DNA of 64,000 nt from Pleomorphomonas sp. (lineage in GTDB: Bacteria > Pseudomonadota > Alphaproteobacteria > Rhizobiales > Pleomorphomonadaceae): positions 44,327 through 108,326 of the forward strand of contig JARKNW010000123.1 of NCBI GenBank assembly GCA_029976075.1. Direction: 5' to 3'. Below, piece after piece: positions 37,701-48,922 of the stretch; the first letter of the stretch is position 1; each line of letters starts with the position of its first letter. The notes below the pieces were generated by a model. It searched no databases and was not told the DNA's origin. It saw only the letters and a program-made list of their open reading frames with translations. The translations under genes and the position numbers were made by a program.

Positions 37701-40700
37701 GAGATCGACGGGCTCACGCGTGCTTTCGCGGTGGACACGGCGGAAACTGGTTTCGCTACGGTGGTGTCCGGCAAGGGCAACTATGGTCATCTCGACGGCG
37801 CGGCCGGCGCGATGGGGCTTGCCCGTGCCGTTCTGGCGCTCCGCCACGATCAGGCGCCGCCACAACCGTTCTTCACCCGGCCCAATCCACATATTGCCTT
37901 CGATCGGGCGCCGGTTCGCGTGCCGACAGCGCCGATGCCGCTTGCCGACCGAGGCTGTCCGCGGCGAGCTGGCATCAGCGCGTTCGGATTGTCGGGAATC
38001 AATGCCCATGTGGTGATCGAAGCGGCGCCACCCATTGTCGCGGCTGACGCACCGGTCGGCTGGGTGACCGTTTGTCTGTCGGCGACAAGTGAAGCCGATC
38101 TGGCCCATCTGGCAGGCGAGATCGTCACCACTCTGCGGGCCAATCCCGAACTGTCACTTTCCGCCATCGCACGCACGCTTGCCGAAGGCCGAGATAGCCT
38201 TGACTATCGCGCCGCCGCCTGGGTTCGCGACCGAGGCGACCTGATGGCACGTCTCGCCGTCTTCGCCATGGTACCGTCCGGAGCGGACGGACTGATCGTC
38301 ACCGGCAAGGCCGATCGTACTCATGCCGACCGGACAGTGGCCGTCGCGCCGCTCACCGAACAGACAGCCCGCGAAGCGGCAGCACTGTTCGTTGCCGGCG
38401 CACGACCCGGCTGGCCGGCCGATCTTACCGCCGGCCGCGCCCACCTTCCCGCGGCCCGACCGGCGCGGCGGCGCTTGTTCCCCGAGTTTCCGCCCCGTTC
38501 ACGCCAGCAGATCATCTCGCCCCGAAGTGGGTTGTTCTCTGGATTGATCGGTCCTGCCGTCATGCGCGGTCAGGATCGAATCCACAGGATCGAGTTGCAC
38601 GCGCCACAGTTCTGGCCGGCAGCCGAACACCGGCTCAACGGCCTAGCGACGCTTGTCGGCGCCGCCTTTCCCTCGTTGGTCGCAGAAACGACACCCGGGC
38701 CACTCTTGCTGCGGGCCATCCGCTGGATTCGTCCGCTGAGACCTGCCGATGTCACCGATGGAACCGTTGAACTAGCCTTCGGCGCCGACGGCGCGGTAAC
38801 GCTGTCGGCCATCGATGCGTCCGGCAGACGTATAGTGTTCGTGGAGGCGATCCTCGACGGGGGGAATTCCGACAGCGGAACAATGGTCCTGGACATACAC
38901 GCCGCCGAGGCGCGGCTTGGTCCAGCGACCGATGCACCGCCCTTCCACGGCGATGCCGGCATAGTCCAGGTCAGCCAGCGCTGGAACAGGCTCCTCAAGT
39001 CGACCGGCAACGCCGATGAGAGGCTGGCTTGGTTTTGCTCGCCCGAAGACCATAAGGACGTTCGCTTACACCCCGCCCTGCTCGACGCAATGATCGGCAC
39101 CGCGCTTACCGAGGACGGCCATGTACCAACGGGCTGTGCCACGTTCATCCTGCGGGACAAGTTGCCAGCCAACCCGGTCGTGCACGTCCTCCGACGGACG
39201 ACCTCGGACGGAGTCGAAGCCGACATCCGCGTCGTCGATCCCGATACAGGGCGGGTCACCCTCGAAATCGGTGGCTTCCGGTTGACGCGGCTGGTCAGCC
39301 GCCGGCCCGCCGACGAACCGATCCTGACGGTTCCCCGTTGGGAACCCCGACCGAACGCGGCACGCGATCCAGGTGGCCCTGTCGTGGTGATCGGTGAAAG
39401 CCCGCTCGCCGAGCGGTTGGCGGCCCATTTATCGTTGAGCGGCCGTCTGGCTGCGCGCTGCGGTGACACCGTCGACGAGGTGACGGCGCGACTGATTGGC
39501 ATGGCCGATGTGCCAAACGTCATTCTCGCCTTTGCCGATGAACCGGATGCCGGCCGCCGCGCCGTGCTCGCCTGTCGAGCCATCATGGGCGCGCTCAAGG
39601 CACCGCTCAGGATGTTGGCTCTGGGTTTTGGCGCTTGGTCTGTCGATGACGGCGGTTCGATCGCGCCAGCACAGGCGCCGGTCTATGGCGTGATCACCTG
39701 CGCCGGACAGGAGGAGCCGATGCTCTCCTGCCGCTACGTCGACACCGATCAAGCCACGACTCCCGATGATTTATTGGCTGAACTTGGCGCCATCGACGAC
39801 AGTCCCGCAGCCATTGCTTGGCGATCCAGGCAGCGATTTGTCCGCCGCTTCGATAAGGCGGTGCCTGGCGCGGCTGCACATCGACTGCCGTCCTCCGGAT
39901 GCATCGTGGTGTCGGGAGGACTTGGCGGCTTTTCGCTGGCGCTTGCGCCGGAACTCCTCCAGGGCGGCAAAGTGAGATTGGCGTTGCTGTCGCGCAGCGG
40001 CAAGCTTGCCGACGGCGATGGGGCAGAGCTTCTGAACCGCCGCGTAGCGCTTGCCGATCTACGCGCCTCTGGAGCCCGGATCGAGATATTTGCCTGCGAC
40101 ATCACTGACCGCCGTTCGCTGTCGGACACCCTCGCGTGTATCCGTCGGGATCTGGGACCGATCACCGGCGTCGTCCATCACGCATCCTCCTCGCGTGGCG
40201 GCTTCATGATGAATGAAGCGCCCGACGCCAGCGGCTACATCGAAGCGATCGCCGCCAAGATCGAAGGGGCCCGCCTTCTCGATGAGATGACCCGCGACGA
40301 TCGGCTGGAGCTGTTCCTGCATGCCGGCTCGCTGACTGCTCTCGTTGGCGCTCCGGGACACGCCGCCTATACTGGCGCCAATGCCTTCCTCGAGGCATTT
40401 GCAGCCGAACAGGCCCAACGGGGCGTTCCGGTCCTGGTAATCGACTGGTGCGCCCTCCGCGGCATGGGAATGGCCGCTCGCTTGTCCGGTAATATCGATG
40501 AAAGCCGGGCGATAGATGCCACCGATGCGCGCCACTATCTGGCTGAGGCGCTTGCCACGGGTGCCACCGAGGTTGCCCTTCTGGAGGCAGGGCTCGCTGC
40601 GACGCTCATGGCAACGCCGGACGCGACCGGTCGGCCCCCTCGTCAAGAGGAGACCCCCATCCCCGCCGCGTTGTCACCGTCCAGCGGCAACCGCATGCTG

Positions 40701-43700
40701 GAAGCGGCACTTGCGGTGATCTGGGCCGAGACGCTCGGCTACGACAGTGTGGCACCCGACGACGATTTCTACGAACTCGGGGGCGATTCTATCGCCGGCA
40801 TGCGGATCGTCGAACGCATCGTCCGCGATCTCGGGCGGGCGGCATCGCTTTCCGATCTGATGGACACAGGAACAGTAGCGGCGCTGGCGCGCCGGCTTGG
40901 CGAACGGGGCGCACCCGAAGTTTCTGGCACCGATACCGCCATCAGTCCCGCCCCCGAAGCCGATCGCTATCCGGTCGCCTGGGAGCAACTTGCCGTTCTA
41001 CAGGCGGAAGCCGCCGCCAGCGTGGGCTCGGCCTACAATCTGCCGGTCGGCTTCTGGCTGCCGGACAATGTCGATGAACAAAGGCTCCGCTCGGCGTTCG
41101 CAACACTCGTCGAACGTCATGACATCCTGAGGACGCGCCTTCATCGCGGCACCGGCGACGGTGAACCGACCATGGAAGTCCTGCCATCCTCTCCCCTTGA
41201 AATCGATACGCTCGAAGTTGCCGGTCGCACGGAGGCGCCCGCGGCCTTCGACAATTGGGTCCGCCCCTTCGATCTGTGGAACGGCCGGCCGCCGGTTCGT
41301 ATCGTACTGGCCGTGGTTGCCGGTCGACCGGTCGCTGCGCTCTTCGACGTTCATCACGCGCTCGCCGACGCGCTGTCGATGGAGATCATCCTTGACGACA
41401 CCATCCGGCTCTATCGCGGCGAAAGACTGGCGCCGCCGAAGTTGCGGCTACGCGATTATGCCGTCTGGAGCCGCTCGAATCGCGGGGCAGCGGGTGATGC
41501 CGCAGCGCGTGCCTATTGGCTCGACCGTTTTTCAGGTGATCTGCCAAAGCTTGATCTGCCAGCCGATCGGCCGCGCCCCCCCTTCCAGACATGGCGGGCG
41601 GAGACTTTGCAGTTTTCCGTGCCCGGCACGCTGGTCGACAGGATGCGGGCCTTTGCCGGCTCGGAACACACCACGCCCTTCGTGGTGATGATCACCGCTT
41701 GGTCATTGCTGCTTTCCCGCTATGCCCGCACCGATGATCTGGTGATCGCCGTTCCGGTCGATGCCCGCACCGGCCCGGACATGGCGCAGATGACCGGCAT
41801 GCTCGTTTCGCTGCTGCCGCTCCGGCTCTCCTTGTCCGAAGACGAAACGATCGATGCGGCGATCCGCCGCGTCCACGCCCTCCATAGCGAGGCGCTGCGC
41901 CACCGCAGCTACGGTCTAGGTCGCCTCCTCGCTGATCTGGGCCGACCGACCACGCCCGATCGGGCGACGTTGGCCGAAGTGACCTTTTCCTACATGAACT
42001 TCGCCGAGAGCGGTGTCAGCAGCGTGGCCGCTTCCGACTTCGCACCGCTGTCGTCCAACCGCCGGGAAGGCAAGGCCGACCTCGGTCTCTACGCCCGCGA
42101 TCTGCCCGGCGGCATCGAGATGGCCATCGAGTATTACGCCGACATCTTCAACCACGACCGCATCGTGCGGATGGCGGGCCACTTCCTGACACTGATGTCG
42201 GCGCTGACCGAAGCGCCAGGCGATACGGCCGTCTCGACACTGTCGCTGATCGATGCCGACGAGCGGATGAGGCTCCTCGGCTTCGGTCAGGGCGTCGCGG
42301 CGTCGATGCCAACCGACGTCGGGCTGTTTGCGGCCTTCATGGCGCGCGCCAAGGCCGCACCTGCCGCACCGGCGCTCGATGATGGACATGACGGCTACAG
42401 CTACCGAGCGCTAGCGGAACGAGCGCTGTCAGCGGCATCGGTACTGATCGCTGCGGGTGTCGAGCCCGGCCAGCGGGTCATTCTGCGCCTTGACCGCGAA
42501 CCGCTCGGAGTCATCTGGATTCTCGCCGTCGCGGCGATCGGCGCCACCTATGTGCCGGTCGATCCGGACTGGCCGGAAGACCGCGTCGTCTGGATCGTCG
42601 AGGACTGCGGAGCACGTGTGGCGGTGTCATCCGACAATGCCGGCCTGTCGGCCGTCACCGTCATTGATCCGGCCGCCGCCCTTTCAGGCTCACCTGTCGC
42701 CAGCCTGCCAGCTCCCATCGGCGCGGCTGCCTACATCATGTACACATCGGGCTCCACCGGCCGCCCTAAGGGGGTGATTGTCCGGGAGAGCGGTGTGCTG
42801 CGGCTCGCCGCCGCCGATCCTGATATCGGCATCACTGCGCGCGACGTAGTCCTCTCAACCGGCTCACCGGCCTTCGATGCGACGACCTATGAAATCTGGG
42901 CGACGCTTATCAACGGTGGTAGCCTCGCCTTCGCAAGCCGCGAAGAGATACTCGATCCAGCAGCACTCGTCGGTGCGATCCAGCACTCGCGCGCGACGGT
43001 TCTCTGGCTGACGGCCGGCCTCCTGCATCGTCAGATCGACACGGCGCCGGACAGTTTCGCCTCCCTCCGCCTAGTGATCGCCGGCGGCGACAAACTCAGC
43101 CCGAGCCACTTGCGCCGGGCAATGGCCGCCTGTCCGGACACGGTGTTCGTCAACGGTTATGGCCCGACCGAGAACACCACCTTCACGACTGTCCACCGCA
43201 TCGCTCCCCCGGACACCCAGCCTGGCCCGATACCGATCGGCCGGCCGATCGCCCGAACGACGGTCGGGATCGTCGAGCCATCCGGGGCGCTATCGCCGAT
43301 CGGCGTCTGGGGCGAGATCGTCACCGGCGGCGATGGCCTTGCCGTCGGCTATCTGAACAGACCCGACCTTACCCAAGCGGCATTTGTCTCCCATCCGGCA
43401 ATGGCCGGAGAGCGGGTCTATCGCACGGGCGATATCGGCCGGTTCCGCTCCGATGGCCAGATCGAGTTCGGCGGACGCATCGACGATCAGATCAAGATTC
43501 GCGGCTTCCGAGTGGAACTCGGCGAAATCGAGCGCGTAATCGGGGAATACCCCGGAATGAAAGGCTGTGCCGCGCTCTTCGTTGCCGACGGGATAGGCGG
43601 CGGTGATATCACGGCCTTCGTCACGACGTCCGACAAGGTGCTGGACGCGGCTGGTCTCAGGGCCTTTGTGGCAAAGCGGTTACCTGCCCATGCCGTGCCA

Positions 43701-45407
43701 CGTCGCTTTGTCGACGTGCCCTCGCTGCCGATTTCCACCACGGGCAAGATCGATCGCCATCGCCTTGCCGACCAGTTGCCGCAAGGGGCCGACAATCCCA
43801 CTGGCGAACCGCCTCGCAACGACGCCGAACGGTTGGTGGCCAGCGTGTTTGCCGAGGTGTTCGCCCGCCCTGTCGACGATCGCCATGCCGACTTTGTCGC
43901 GCTCGGCGGCCATTCGCTGTCGGCGATCCGTGTGGTCAACCGTATTGCCGAGGCCTCGGGCACACGGATCCCGATGCGTGATTTCTTTGCGGCCTCCACC
44001 GTCTCCGGCCTTGCGGCCCTCATTTCAGACACCCAACGCGACGAAGATCGCATCCCGAGGGTGCCCGATCGGCCGAGCTATCCGGCCGGACACGCCCAGA
44101 CGCGGCTTTACATTTCCCACCACCTCGATGAGGCGGGGGCCCACGCCTTCAACATTTCCACCGCTCTGCCGGCAGGAGACGATCTAGACTGCGAGGCCCT
44201 TCGCGAAGCCCTTCGCCGACTTGTTCTCCGTCATGAAACCCTGAGAACCTCGTTTCTCGAGGTTGACGGACATATCTTGCAGCGTGTCTCTCCGACCGGA
44301 GAACCGGTGCTCGAAATCGATGACGTTTCGGCTGCGAAGGACCCCGCCGCTGAATGCCTGAGGCTGATCCGCCGCGACGTCGGCACAGCCTTCGATCTGG
44401 CTGTAGCACCACTGATGAGAGGCCGGGCGATCCGGACCGGAAGTTCAGGCTGGATCGTCCTGTTGGTCTTGCATCACATTGTCGGCGACGGCTGGTCGAT
44501 GAGGATCCTGTTCGACGAGTTGTCGATTCTCTACCGTGATGCCAGAGCGGGGCGGGTTTCGGCCCTACCGCCGCTGCCAATTGCCTACCGCGATTTCACA
44601 ACATGGGCGACCGGCCGGGACTGGTCCCGCGCTGCGGAAAGCCGGCGGGCGGCGCTTGCCGGCGCTCCGGATCAGATTGCGCTGCCGTTCGATCACCAGC
44701 CGCCGGCCCACCCCTCCCATCGCGGCGACACGGTTACCCGCCCGCTGCCACGTGCCATCGCCGCCGCGCTTTCCGAAATGGGACGAGAGCGCGGAACGAC
44801 GACGGCGGCGGTCGGTCTTGCGCTGTTCGCCGTGCTGCTTCACCGCCTCACCCGGCAGTCCGACCTGGTGATCGGCATGGGCGTCGCCGGCCGTGAGCGA
44901 ACCGAAGTCGAAGGGCTGATCGGCTTCTTCGTCAATGTGCTGCCCATCCGCATCAATGTCGACGATGACACCGATTTCGGCGCGCTGGTCGATCATGCCG
45001 GCGAGGCGATCCTTTCGGCAATGGATCATCGCGACTACCCATTCGACCTCCTGGTGCGCGACATTGCGCCCCGGCGGACAGGAACCCGGCAACCGCTGAT
45101 CAACGTGGTCTTCGAGTATCAGCGCTTCGATCACCAGGCCGACGGCGAAAGGGGGCTGTTCGGCGACATCGCGGAGCGGAAGCTCGATCCGGCACTTGCC
45201 GGAGCACTCGGCGACGCCCTCCGGACACCCACCGCAAAGCATGACCTGTTGCTGTTCATGATCGAGCGACAGGACGGCACCACCGAATTCCAGCTGGAGT
45301 TCGATACCGACGTCATCGACCGGCCGACCGCGCAGACATGGTTGGCCTATCTCGTGCGCTTTGCCCGCGCCGTCGCGGACAGCAAGGCGAAGGAAATTCC
45401 AGCATGA
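28710..45407 (+). CDS. Giant hybrid NRPS-PKS: dock-C-T-C-A-T-C-A(Ser)-T-KS-DH-KR-T-C-A-T-C
   Basis: A 5565-residue synthetase. Order: TubC-like docking domain (1-53); C1 (HHAAWDG from 184) and T1 (Ser518) with no A domain between; C2 (DHAVVDG near 694); A1 (pocket D-A-V-W-V-T-A-C-F); T2 (Ser1549); C3 (HHSVCDG from 1738); A2 (D-V-W-H-F-S-L-V-D, a serine code); T3 (Ser2609); KS (Cys2854); DH (His3307, Asp3459, degenerate HxxxGxxxxP); KR (Ser3874, Tyr3887); T4 (Ser4027); C4 (HHALADA from 4215); A3 (D-A-Y-W-V-A-G-T-F, hydrophobic, valine-like); T5 (Ser5069); terminal C5 (HHIVGDG from 5255). The KS module has no AT. There is no epimerase. The GTG start has GAGGAG upstream, 16 bases after the first synthetase; the stop overlaps the third. 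Pockets were aligned by hand. Confidence 0.94.
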   Translation: MNPIDTLLADLAARDIRLFVRDGRLGFDAASGALTEDLKVRIRTVRAELIERLSAPRVLPLTNGQARMWFINRINRHSGDYTEHLSYEFSGPLDVARLERAISMVIARHGALRARFRDGRSGPEMVVAPAVPFALKVVQVTADTLDAQLVAAAHRPVDLATDPHAAFTLFAVDRERHILSVSAHHAAWDGWSNGVFATDLEAAWHASSAGQSGLPPLSRDLTDRRPLDDPEPAIERRRTALAGYPTLLRLPTDHPRPKTFDLRGAAIQLRIGPDIAESVTASARRAGATPTMVMLAAFGLWLTRMAGVQKLLIGVPTAGRRDAEEEAMIGYLSETTVVPIDTTDGADFATLVGRVREAMLAALADADVPFDRLVEVLSPERVPDATPLVQILFSMQPAPVRAPSLGNVRGKVIACHNEAARADLTLSLDPITEGGWNGTLTYAAALFEPTTITGWVDQFLSLLRELPSNWDRPLKSNPVTIDDFATPTERRLAALWGEFLRTPPSRRGDDFFMLGGHSLLLMRLVNRINEAGLGQIELADAMAEPTIAGMAAHLDGTASAPALDCHPAAPSQEGIWLARRDDPNATHWLVPFAVDIGRGIDEATIAEALTALAARHAALRSTLFERDGTLLETVAPPGPVTPVVLNGLDASARRQMMLTELSQPMDLATGPLFRFRLLRNCPDIDHDLIYVITDHAVVDGWSVGIIRRDLAALIERAMEGHGDLPPVLTPAEIVAARRAELAGERGRALAAYWQKTLAGMDLGELPTPRAPREGSRRVGRRLMVEMPADVSSALESIARNGRVTETTALVAIASVLVARIKGDGRDTSIATPFAVRPRPEHAEVVGSFAEVLPIRLSGRLDQGFSALLAATHTALLAALAHQEYPLQRIIEDQTRANGGDIRPVFDLVASLENLAPEARAWFAPDVGGGKYQLAITLSRRSESVVDLLVDYDVRCYDELAARDIADHIAKLIIDAARRPQAAIGDLQIVTDEESRTLLEVFSSPKAPADYPRDVCVHSLWEAIARRHAGRTALVDWDGKRLTYAELDARASAIAGALRSAGVSGPVVALAVERSMDAIASILAVWKIGAAYLPVDVKWPVAILARLAEDAGATAILTDAASSVRLEVPDWMGVVRVDQAPPAADFTAVRRSGEDPAYVMFTSGTTGTPKGVVIPHRGIIRLAFDRTVLPVTPEDVGVHTAPLAFDATIVEFWPPLLHGASIRLLRDEELLDPRRFAAALKDARATILWLTSGLFNRIIDEAPDAFAGLKLVTTGGEAMSVAHARRFLAAHPAVPLFNAYGPTENTCFTATHRVTVDDLDGPVPIGRPIAGTRVYVVDQRLRPMPVCAWGELVCAGDGVAIGYAGQPELTAKSFVELPFGTHERAYRTGDRARFLRDGTIEFGGRGDGQVKIRGQRIEIQAIETLLSGCAGVREAAVVVAGEGVDRALVAVMAADRLEEAVWRQTIAEALPLHMMPSQFVLAGTLPVNANGKRDNRSIVALVEAADRPRSPTQEHSRTPQEAIVLRLFQELFPGAAIDLASDFFRLGGHSLLAMRLASRLAQTTGAQLALRDLYAARTVEAIAALVLAADRTESLAGATPHIATEAKDFPLSPGQERLWIIQRLFPQSGAYNVPMIFDIDGPCDDDALGRALTALEERHHALRLRVVDGDDGPRQRLEPVGHLRFDVVDLTTAPDPEAAANARQQTEVVRPFLLDKERGARAILIRIKATRRRLMLVLHHSVCDGWSFAPLFRDLAALYARETGDPAPLPPLPAHPFEELAAERRALATSPDGRALVERWVERLTPPVQPLDLPADRPRKPTPSFRGATIRHLFPADVSERLLRLARSEGATPFAAGTALVTAFLSRISGQTDIAVGTLVSGRFRPDTRDVVGFLVNTLVLRRDLSGNPTFRQHLTETRSECMRVIADQDCSFETVVDVLGVRRTPGRNPLFDVMIVWQDTEALPPIFPGATVRIVEPDFPFAKFDMSFDLSLENGRLLCQLEYASDLFDGATAESYLKRLDAMAAAAISDPDAPIGDLAIMDDAERVRVTETFNATTRPLDVRRTIPRPFLDRLATDAARPAVLRDGAEPISYRTFADRAGGMAQYLAKAGVRPGDIVALAGPRSLDLLVAIYGVLMAGGTYVPLGADQPAARMAAMLEDLGHPLVLAAPECRANVERAGARVLALSDSGLATPVDFASPESLAYILFTSGSTGRPKGVAIEHHAVLNRILWMASTFPIGPSDVVLQKTPVTFDVSVWELFWWSWTGAAVALPPPGTERDPEALVDFSDRHGVTVLHFVPSMLAELLSVIEAKPALARRLARLRYVFASGEALDTKLVERFDRLLHRPFGVELHNLYGPTEATVDVTWQPCSPWTGGDIVPIGRPIANTAIYILDARRRPQPIGIAGEICIGGPQVARGYVGRPDLTAERFVTDPFRAGGRAYLTGDLGRYRRDGSIEYLGRIDHQVKIRGQRIEPGEIERALESHPAIARAYVIAEVSAGLTNLHAFVDVRAPVTTADLRSHLRNRVTDAMIPARFLRLINAPLTSSGKTDRKALTGEPLDRPRTVAPIEDTIVAGAEEEAIRAIWKVLLPDADPSLRDGFFEAGGNSLLVVRLHAQLDARWPGAFAVADLFALVTIAEQAARVRTFCGQVEPSQAAPQLSTLEPAVLQAVAQDPVPQVPPGAIAIVGMAVRLAGAESLDDMWRDVIAGVDRVQGLPPERAADAATLFDVLGLTVPKRFREAAYLDDIAGFDPRRFRMSPADASMLDPEQRLFLDTAARALDDGGRGGQSLDGAKVGVFVGGAPTSAWRDAVAAAFPERLEQVFALNVPSNIATRLGFLHDWHGPAMLVDTACSSALSAVHTAVRALRNGECNWALAGAAKVIAVPLDADQRITIDSSTARTRAFAEGADGTGSGEGSAVFLLRPLAAALRDGDPVHAVILGSAINQDGASSGPTAPNPGAQAAVIRAAAADAGVSLASVSHIEAHGTGTALGDPIEIDGLTRAFAVDTAETGFATVVSGKGNYGHLDGAAGAMGLARAVLALRHDQAPPQPFFTRPNPHIAFDRAPVRVPTAPMPLADRGCPRRAGISAFGLSGINAHVVIEAAPPIVAADAPVGWVTVCLSATSEADLAHLAGEIVTTLRANPELSLSAIARTLAEGRDSLDYRAAAWVRDRGDLMARLAVFAMVPSGADGLIVTGKADRTHADRTVAVAPLTEQTAREAAALFVAGARPGWPADLTAGRAHLPAARPARRRLFPEFPPRSRQQIISPRSGLFSGLIGPAVMRGQDRIHRIELHAPQFWPAAEHRLNGLATLVGAAFPSLVAETTPGPLLLRAIRWIRPLRPADVTDGTVELAFGADGAVTLSAIDASGRRIVFVEAILDGGNSDSGTMVLDIHAAEARLGPATDAPPFHGDAGIVQVSQRWNRLLKSTGNADERLAWFCSPEDHKDVRLHPALLDAMIGTALTEDGHVPTGCATFILRDKLPANPVVHVLRRTTSDGVEADIRVVDPDTGRVTLEIGGFRLTRLVSRRPADEPILTVPRWEPRPNAARDPGGPVVVIGESPLAERLAAHLSLSGRLAARCGDTVDEVTARLIGMADVPNVILAFADEPDAGRRAVLACRAIMGALKAPLRMLALGFGAWSVDDGGSIAPAQAPVYGVITCAGQEEPMLSCRYVDTDQATTPDDLLAELGAIDDSPAAIAWRSRQRFVRRFDKAVPGAAAHRLPSSGCIVVSGGLGGFSLALAPELLQGGKVRLALLSRSGKLADGDGAELLNRRVALADLRASGARIEIFACDITDRRSLSDTLACIRRDLGPITGVVHHASSSRGGFMMNEAPDASGYIEAIAAKIEGARLLDEMTRDDRLELFLHAGSLTALVGAPGHAAYTGANAFLEAFAAEQAQRGVPVLVIDWCALRGMGMAARLSGNIDESRAIDATDARHYLAEALATGATEVALLEAGLAATLMATPDATGRPPRQEETPIPAALSPSSGNRMLEAALAVIWAETLGYDSVAPDDDFYELGGDSIAGMRIVERIVRDLGRAASLSDLMDTGTVAALARRLGERGAPEVSGTDTAISPAPEADRYPVAWEQLAVLQAEAAASVGSAYNLPVGFWLPDNVDEQRLRSAFATLVERHDILRTRLHRGTGDGEPTMEVLPSSPLEIDTLEVAGRTEAPAAFDNWVRPFDLWNGRPPVRIVLAVVAGRPVAALFDVHHALADALSMEIILDDTIRLYRGERLAPPKLRLRDYAVWSRSNRGAAGDAAARAYWLDRFSGDLPKLDLPADRPRPPFQTWRAETLQFSVPGTLVDRMRAFAGSEHTTPFVVMITAWSLLLSRYARTDDLVIAVPVDARTGPDMAQMTGMLVSLLPLRLSLSEDETIDAAIRRVHALHSEALRHRSYGLGRLLADLGRPTTPDRATLAEVTFSYMNFAESGVSSVAASDFAPLSSNRREGKADLGLYARDLPGGIEMAIEYYADIFNHDRIVRMAGHFLTLMSALTEAPGDTAVSTLSLIDADERMRLLGFGQGVAASMPTDVGLFAAFMARAKAAPAAPALDDGHDGYSYRALAERALSAASVLIAAGVEPGQRVILRLDREPLGVIWILAVAAIGATYVPVDPDWPEDRVVWIVEDCGARVAVSSDNAGLSAVTVIDPAAALSGSPVASLPAPIGAAAYIMYTSGSTGRPKGVIVRESGVLRLAAADPDIGITARDVVLSTGSPAFDATTYEIWATLINGGSLAFASREEILDPAALVGAIQHSRATVLWLTAGLLHRQIDTAPDSFASLRLVIAGGDKLSPSHLRRAMAACPDTVFVNGYGPTENTTFTTVHRIAPPDTQPGPIPIGRPIARTTVGIVEPSGALSPIGVWGEIVTGGDGLAVGYLNRPDLTQAAFVSHPAMAGERVYRTGDIGRFRSDGQIEFGGRIDDQIKIRGFRVELGEIERVIGEYPGMKGCAALFVADGIGGGDITAFVTTSDKVLDAAGLRAFVAKRLPAHAVPRRFVDVPSLPISTTGKIDRHRLADQLPQGADNPTGEPPRNDAERLVASVFAEVFARPVDDRHADFVALGGHSLSAIRVVNRIAEASGTRIPMRDFFAASTVSGLAALISDTQRDEDRIPRVPDRPSYPAGHAQTRLYISHHLDEAGAHAFNISTALPAGDDLDCEALREALRRLVLRHETLRTSFLEVDGHILQRVSPTGEPVLEIDDVSAAKDPAAECLRLIRRDVGTAFDLAVAPLMRGRAIRTGSSGWIVLLVLHHIVGDGWSMRILFDELSILYRDARAGRVSALPPLPIAYRDFTTWATGRDWSRAAESRRAALAGAPDQIALPFDHQPPAHPSHRGDTVTRPLPRAIAAALSEMGRERGTTTAAVGLALFAVLLHRLTRQSDLVIGMGVAGRERTEVEGLIGFFVNVLPIRINVDDDTDFGALVDHAGEAILSAMDHRDYPFDLLVRDIAPRRTGTRQPLINVVFEYQRFDHQADGERGLFGDIAERKLDPALAGALGDALRTPTAKHDLLLFMIERQDGTTEFQLEFDTDVIDRPTAQTWLAYLVRFARAVADSKAKEIPA

Positions 45408-48400
45408 AGATTGCCGATTTCAGCTTCGACGATGGTGAGGATGATGTCCGGTCTCGGCCGAATCTGCCGACAACGGTAAGCTCCAACGAAACGGCGGTTT
45501 CGCGTTTCTCTCACTGGGCGTCTCTTCGACCAAACGAGCCTGCGGTCATCGACGAGGCGGGCGGCGTTACCTACGCGGAGCTCGATGCTCAGGCCAACCG
45601 CATTGCCCGCTGGCTGACCTCGCTCGGGCTGGATCAGGAAACGCGCATTGGCGTCATGATGGAGCGCGGGCACGGCTATATCGCCGCGGCCCTCGGCATT
45701 CTCAAGGCCTGTTGCGTCTATGTTCCGCTCGACCCGACCCAGCCGATCAGTCGGCGCCGCACCCTCGTCGACGGCTCGTCGATGGCGGTGATGATCGCCG
45801 ACAGAACAACACTCGGCGATCTCCGGTCGCTGGTCTGGACGTGCCCGACATTGAAGGCCGGTCTCTGCCTTGATGCGGACGACCCGGATGCGGTTATCGA
45901 GGTTCCCGGCATCATGATGTCGTCGGAACTCTGGAACCACGTTGCAGGCGAAGCACGCGACGATGTCGCGGCCGGTGGCTGGAACAGCGCCTTCACCGGC
46001 CTGCCGATCGACGAGGCGATCATGGAGCGCTTCGGCGACAACGCGCGCACCAAAACCGCCCCGCTGCTGTCACCGACGGCGCGCGTGTTGGAAATCGGCT
46101 GCGCCTCGGGTTTCACCATGCGGCGCGTCGCGCCCCTCTCGGGCCGTTATGTCGCGACCGATCTTGCCCGCCTCAACGCCGAGCGAACGGAATCCGTGGC
46201 GCGCCAGCTCGGCCTCGACCATGTGGTTGGTCGCCAGCTCGCCTCCCACGATCTCGACGTGCTCGAACCTGGCTCGTTCGACCTGATCATCTTCAACAGC
46301 GTCATCGAGAATTTTCCCGGCTTCGGCTATCTTGCCGACATTCTCGACAAGGCATTGACGGTGCTGGCGCCCGGTGGAGCGCTCTATCTCGGTGGTCTGT
46401 GGAATCTCGACCGACGCGACGCCTATCTCGGCGATCTCATCGCCTTTGCCCGCGACCACGCCGGCGAGGGTTTCACCACGCGCACGCAGTTCGACGACCA
46501 GTTGTTTGTCTCGCGCGACTTCCTGAGCGACTGGGCGTCGCGGCAGGCGCTGCGGCCGTCACTGGAGTTTTCCTCCGTCGTGGCAAAAGGCTTCGACCCG
46601 GCCCCCTATCTTTTCGATTGCGTGGTGCGCCTCGACGGCAAGGGGCAAGGGGCAAAGCCTCTGTTGCGGCTGGATGGCCGAAAGGCGATCGAAAACCTAC
46701 CGCCCACCACGCCTGCCGTCGACATCACGCCCCATCATGCCGCCTATGTGATGTTCACCAGCGGATCGACCGGGCGCCCAAAGGCTACCTGCGTTGAGCA
46801 TGCCTCGCTCGTCAATCTGGTGGGAGCCATCGAGACGACCCTGCTCGGACCGCTTGGCGAGGGACAGCGCATCACCAACAGCTGCGTCTTCTCCTTCGGC
46901 TTCGATGGCTCGATCCACCAGATTTTCACGACGCTGCTGAACGGCCATACGTTAGTGGTGCCGTCCGATGAAACACGTCGCGATCCGGCTCGTCTGCACA
47001 CCTTCATCGAGGAACATCACCTTGTCTGCTGCGACGCGACGCCGAGCATGTTCGGCATGCTCGTCGATCACTGGCAGGAGACCGGCACCCATACCTCGTG
47101 CCGCTGCTTCATACTCGGCGGTGAGGAGGTGAAGACCGAGCTGATGCGCCGCCTCTACGCGATCGAGGGTCACGGCGATCTCAGGGTGGTCAACCAGTAT
47201 GGGCCAACCGAGGCCTGCGTCTGCGCTACCCAGTACATCATGACGGCCACCGACTGGGCCAGCTCCCTGCCGCCGCCGATCGGACGGCCGCTCAGCGGTG
47301 TCGATATTCGCATTGTCGATGCGGCCGGCCGCAACATGCCAGACGGTGTGCCCGGCGAAATCTGCATTGGCGGCATCGGTGTGGCGCGCGGCTATCTCAA
47401 TGATCCCGAGCGAACAGCAGCGCAGTTTGTGACCGATCACGATGGTATTCGCCGCTATCATACCGGCGACATGGCGCGTCGCCTCGCGTCGGGCGATCTG
47501 GTGTTCATGGGGCGCGAGGATCGGCAAGTCAAAGTGCGAGGCCACCGCGTGGAGCTCGCCGAAGTGGAACTGGCGCTCGCCGGCCATCCCTTGATCCGGC
47601 ACGTCGCCGTCCGGGCAGTTGCCGGCGCTAACGGAGGTGACAAAACACTTGTCGCTTATGTGGTGCCACGCCCCGGTTTCGATCCTGTCGCGGCGCGAAG
47701 CGAGTTCGACCGGGCCCTTCCCGCCTGGATGGTGCCATCATGGCTGGTCGAGATCGACGAATTGCCGCTTAATTCCAACGGCAAGCTCGACGAACAGCGT
47801 TTGCCGCCGCCTGCCGAGCTGACAACGCGCGGCAGCCGTGACCGGTGCCCGCTGACCGGTGACATCGAGTGTCGCCTTGCCGCCACATGGAGCAAGGTGC
47901 TGGATACGCCGGTCGACGACGGGAATGACGACTTCTTCATGATGGGCGGCCACAGCGTGCTTGCCGTTCGTCTGATGGTGGCCATCGAGCGCGAGTTCGG
48001 CCGTCGCCTACCGCTCGCCGACCTGTTCACCCACGCGACCGTCGCCCGCATGGCAACACTGATCGAGCAGCAACCCGCCGCCGATTGGTCGCCGATCGTA
48101 ACGGTCAATCCCGGCGGATCGCTGCCACCGCTCGTCTGTTTTCACCCGGTCGGCGGCAACGTACTCTGCTACCGCGATCTTGCGGAGAGACTGGGGCCCG
48201 ACCAGCCGGTGATCATGGTACAGAGCCTCGGCCTTGAGGACGACAGGCCGTTGCCACCGACTGTCGAGGGACTGGTCGAGGTCTATCTACCGCCGCTTCG
48301 CGCAGCGATCGGCAACGGCCCCGTCAGCCTTGCCGGCTGGAGTTTCGGGGCCTTGCTCGCCTGGGAGGCGGCCGGCCGCCTGATCCGGGCGGGCGTCGAG

Positions 48401-48922
48401 GTAAAGGCGGTGATGGCGCTCGATGGCGTCGCCACGCCAGAGGTCGTGCGGGAAATGATCCGCAAGGACGAGTCGGAATATCTCGCCGATCTCTTCGACG
48501 AAATGGGCCTCTTCGATGCGGAGACCCTGCACCGCCTGACGTCCGAACAGCGGGTCGACTTGATCCTCGAACGCGGCAAGGGCGGCAAGTTCCTGCCTGA
48601 CGACATGGACAAGGCAGGATTACGGCGTCTTCTGGCACTGTTCCAGAACAATGGCCTCGCCGCCGCTCGTTATCATCCGCAGCCCCTTGATATCGCCCTG
48701 CTGCTTGTCCGGCCCACTGAAGCGTCGCGGCAAGCGCCGGGCGTGCCGGGTGATCCTTTGAACGGCTGGGGTGCCATCGCGCAACGTGGTGTCGAACTGC
48801 GACGAATGGCAGGAACCCACGGACAGATGCTGGAGCCTTCGCATGTCGGCGAGCTTGCGAGCCACATTCGATCATGGCTCGATGGCGCGGCTGACCAATG
48901 CGAATCCGGGTCTCGTAAATGA
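45404..48922 (+). CDS. Terminal NRPS: adenylation domain interrupted by a methyltransferase, T, TE
   Basis: A 1172-residue synthetase that receives the chain from the C domain ending the previous protein. The A domain starts normally (YAELDAQANRIARWL; LKACCVYVPLDPTQP near residue 100). About 275 residues are then inserted, with a class I SAM methyltransferase (motif I VLEIGCASG at 228-236, acidic YVATDLA, FDLIIFNSVIENF), before core motif a3 ([11 protein letters not shown] near 450) resumes. The interruption thus lies between a2 and a3. Pocket residues by hand are D-G-H-D-F-L-Q-V-C; the acidic residue at position 278 could suit a basic side chain such as diaminobutyrate. Then come a carrier (Ser851 in MGGHSVLAV) and a release thioesterase (Ser980 in GWSFGA, His1139 in GTHGQML). 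It overlaps the giant gene by ATGA. Confidence 0.93.
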   Translation: MKIADFSFDDGEDDVRSRPNLPTTVSSNETAVSRFSHWASLRPNEPAVIDEAGGVTYAELDAQANRIARWLTSLGLDQETRIGVMMERGHGYIAAALGILKACCVYVPLDPTQPISRRRTLVDGSSMAVMIADRTTLGDLRSLVWTCPTLKAGLCLDADDPDAVIEVPGIMMSSELWNHVAGEARDDVAAGGWNSAFTGLPIDEAIMERFGDNARTKTAPLLSPTARVLEIGCASGFTMRRVAPLSGRYVATDLARLNAERTESVARQLGLDHVVGRQLASHDLDVLEPGSFDLIIFNSVIENFPGFGYLADILDKALTVLAPGGALYLGGLWNLDRRDAYLGDLIAFARDHAGEGFTTRTQFDDQLFVSRDFLSDWASRQALRPSLEFSSVVAKGFDPAPYLFDCVVRLDGKGQGAKPLLRLDGRKAIENLPPTTPAVDITPHHAAYVMFTSGSTGRPKATCVEHASLVNLVGAIETTLLGPLGEGQRITNSCVFSFGFDGSIHQIFTTLLNGHTLVVPSDETRRDPARLHTFIEEHHLVCCDATPSMFGMLVDHWQETGTHTSCRCFILGGEEVKTELMRRLYAIEGHGDLRVVNQYGPTEACVCATQYIMTATDWASSLPPPIGRPLSGVDIRIVDAAGRNMPDGVPGEICIGGIGVARGYLNDPERTAAQFVTDHDGIRRYHTGDMARRLASGDLVFMGREDRQVKVRGHRVELAEVELALAGHPLIRHVAVRAVAGANGGDKTLVAYVVPRPGFDPVAARSEFDRALPAWMVPSWLVEIDELPLNSNGKLDEQRLPPPAELTTRGSRDRCPLTGDIECRLAATWSKVLDTPVDDGNDDFFMMGGHSVLAVRLMVAIEREFGRRLPLADLFTHATVARMATLIEQQPAADWSPIVTVNPGGSLPPLVCFHPVGGNVLCYRDLAERLGPDQPVIMVQSLGLEDDRPLPPTVEGLVEVYLPPLRAAIGNGPVSLAGWSFGALLAWEAAGRLIRAGVEVKAVMALDGVATPEVVREMIRKDESEYLADLFDEMGLFDAETLHRLTSEQRVDLILERGKGGKFLPDDMDKAGLRRLLALFQNNGLAAARYHPQPLDIALLLVRPTEASRQAPGVPGDPLNGWGAIAQRGVELRRMAGTHGQMLEPSHVGELASHIRSWLDGAADQCESGSRK

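Noticed and set aside
28710..45407. Many long open frames on the opposite strand of the synthetases
   Set aside because: They follow from high GC at third positions; none has family motifs or start signals.
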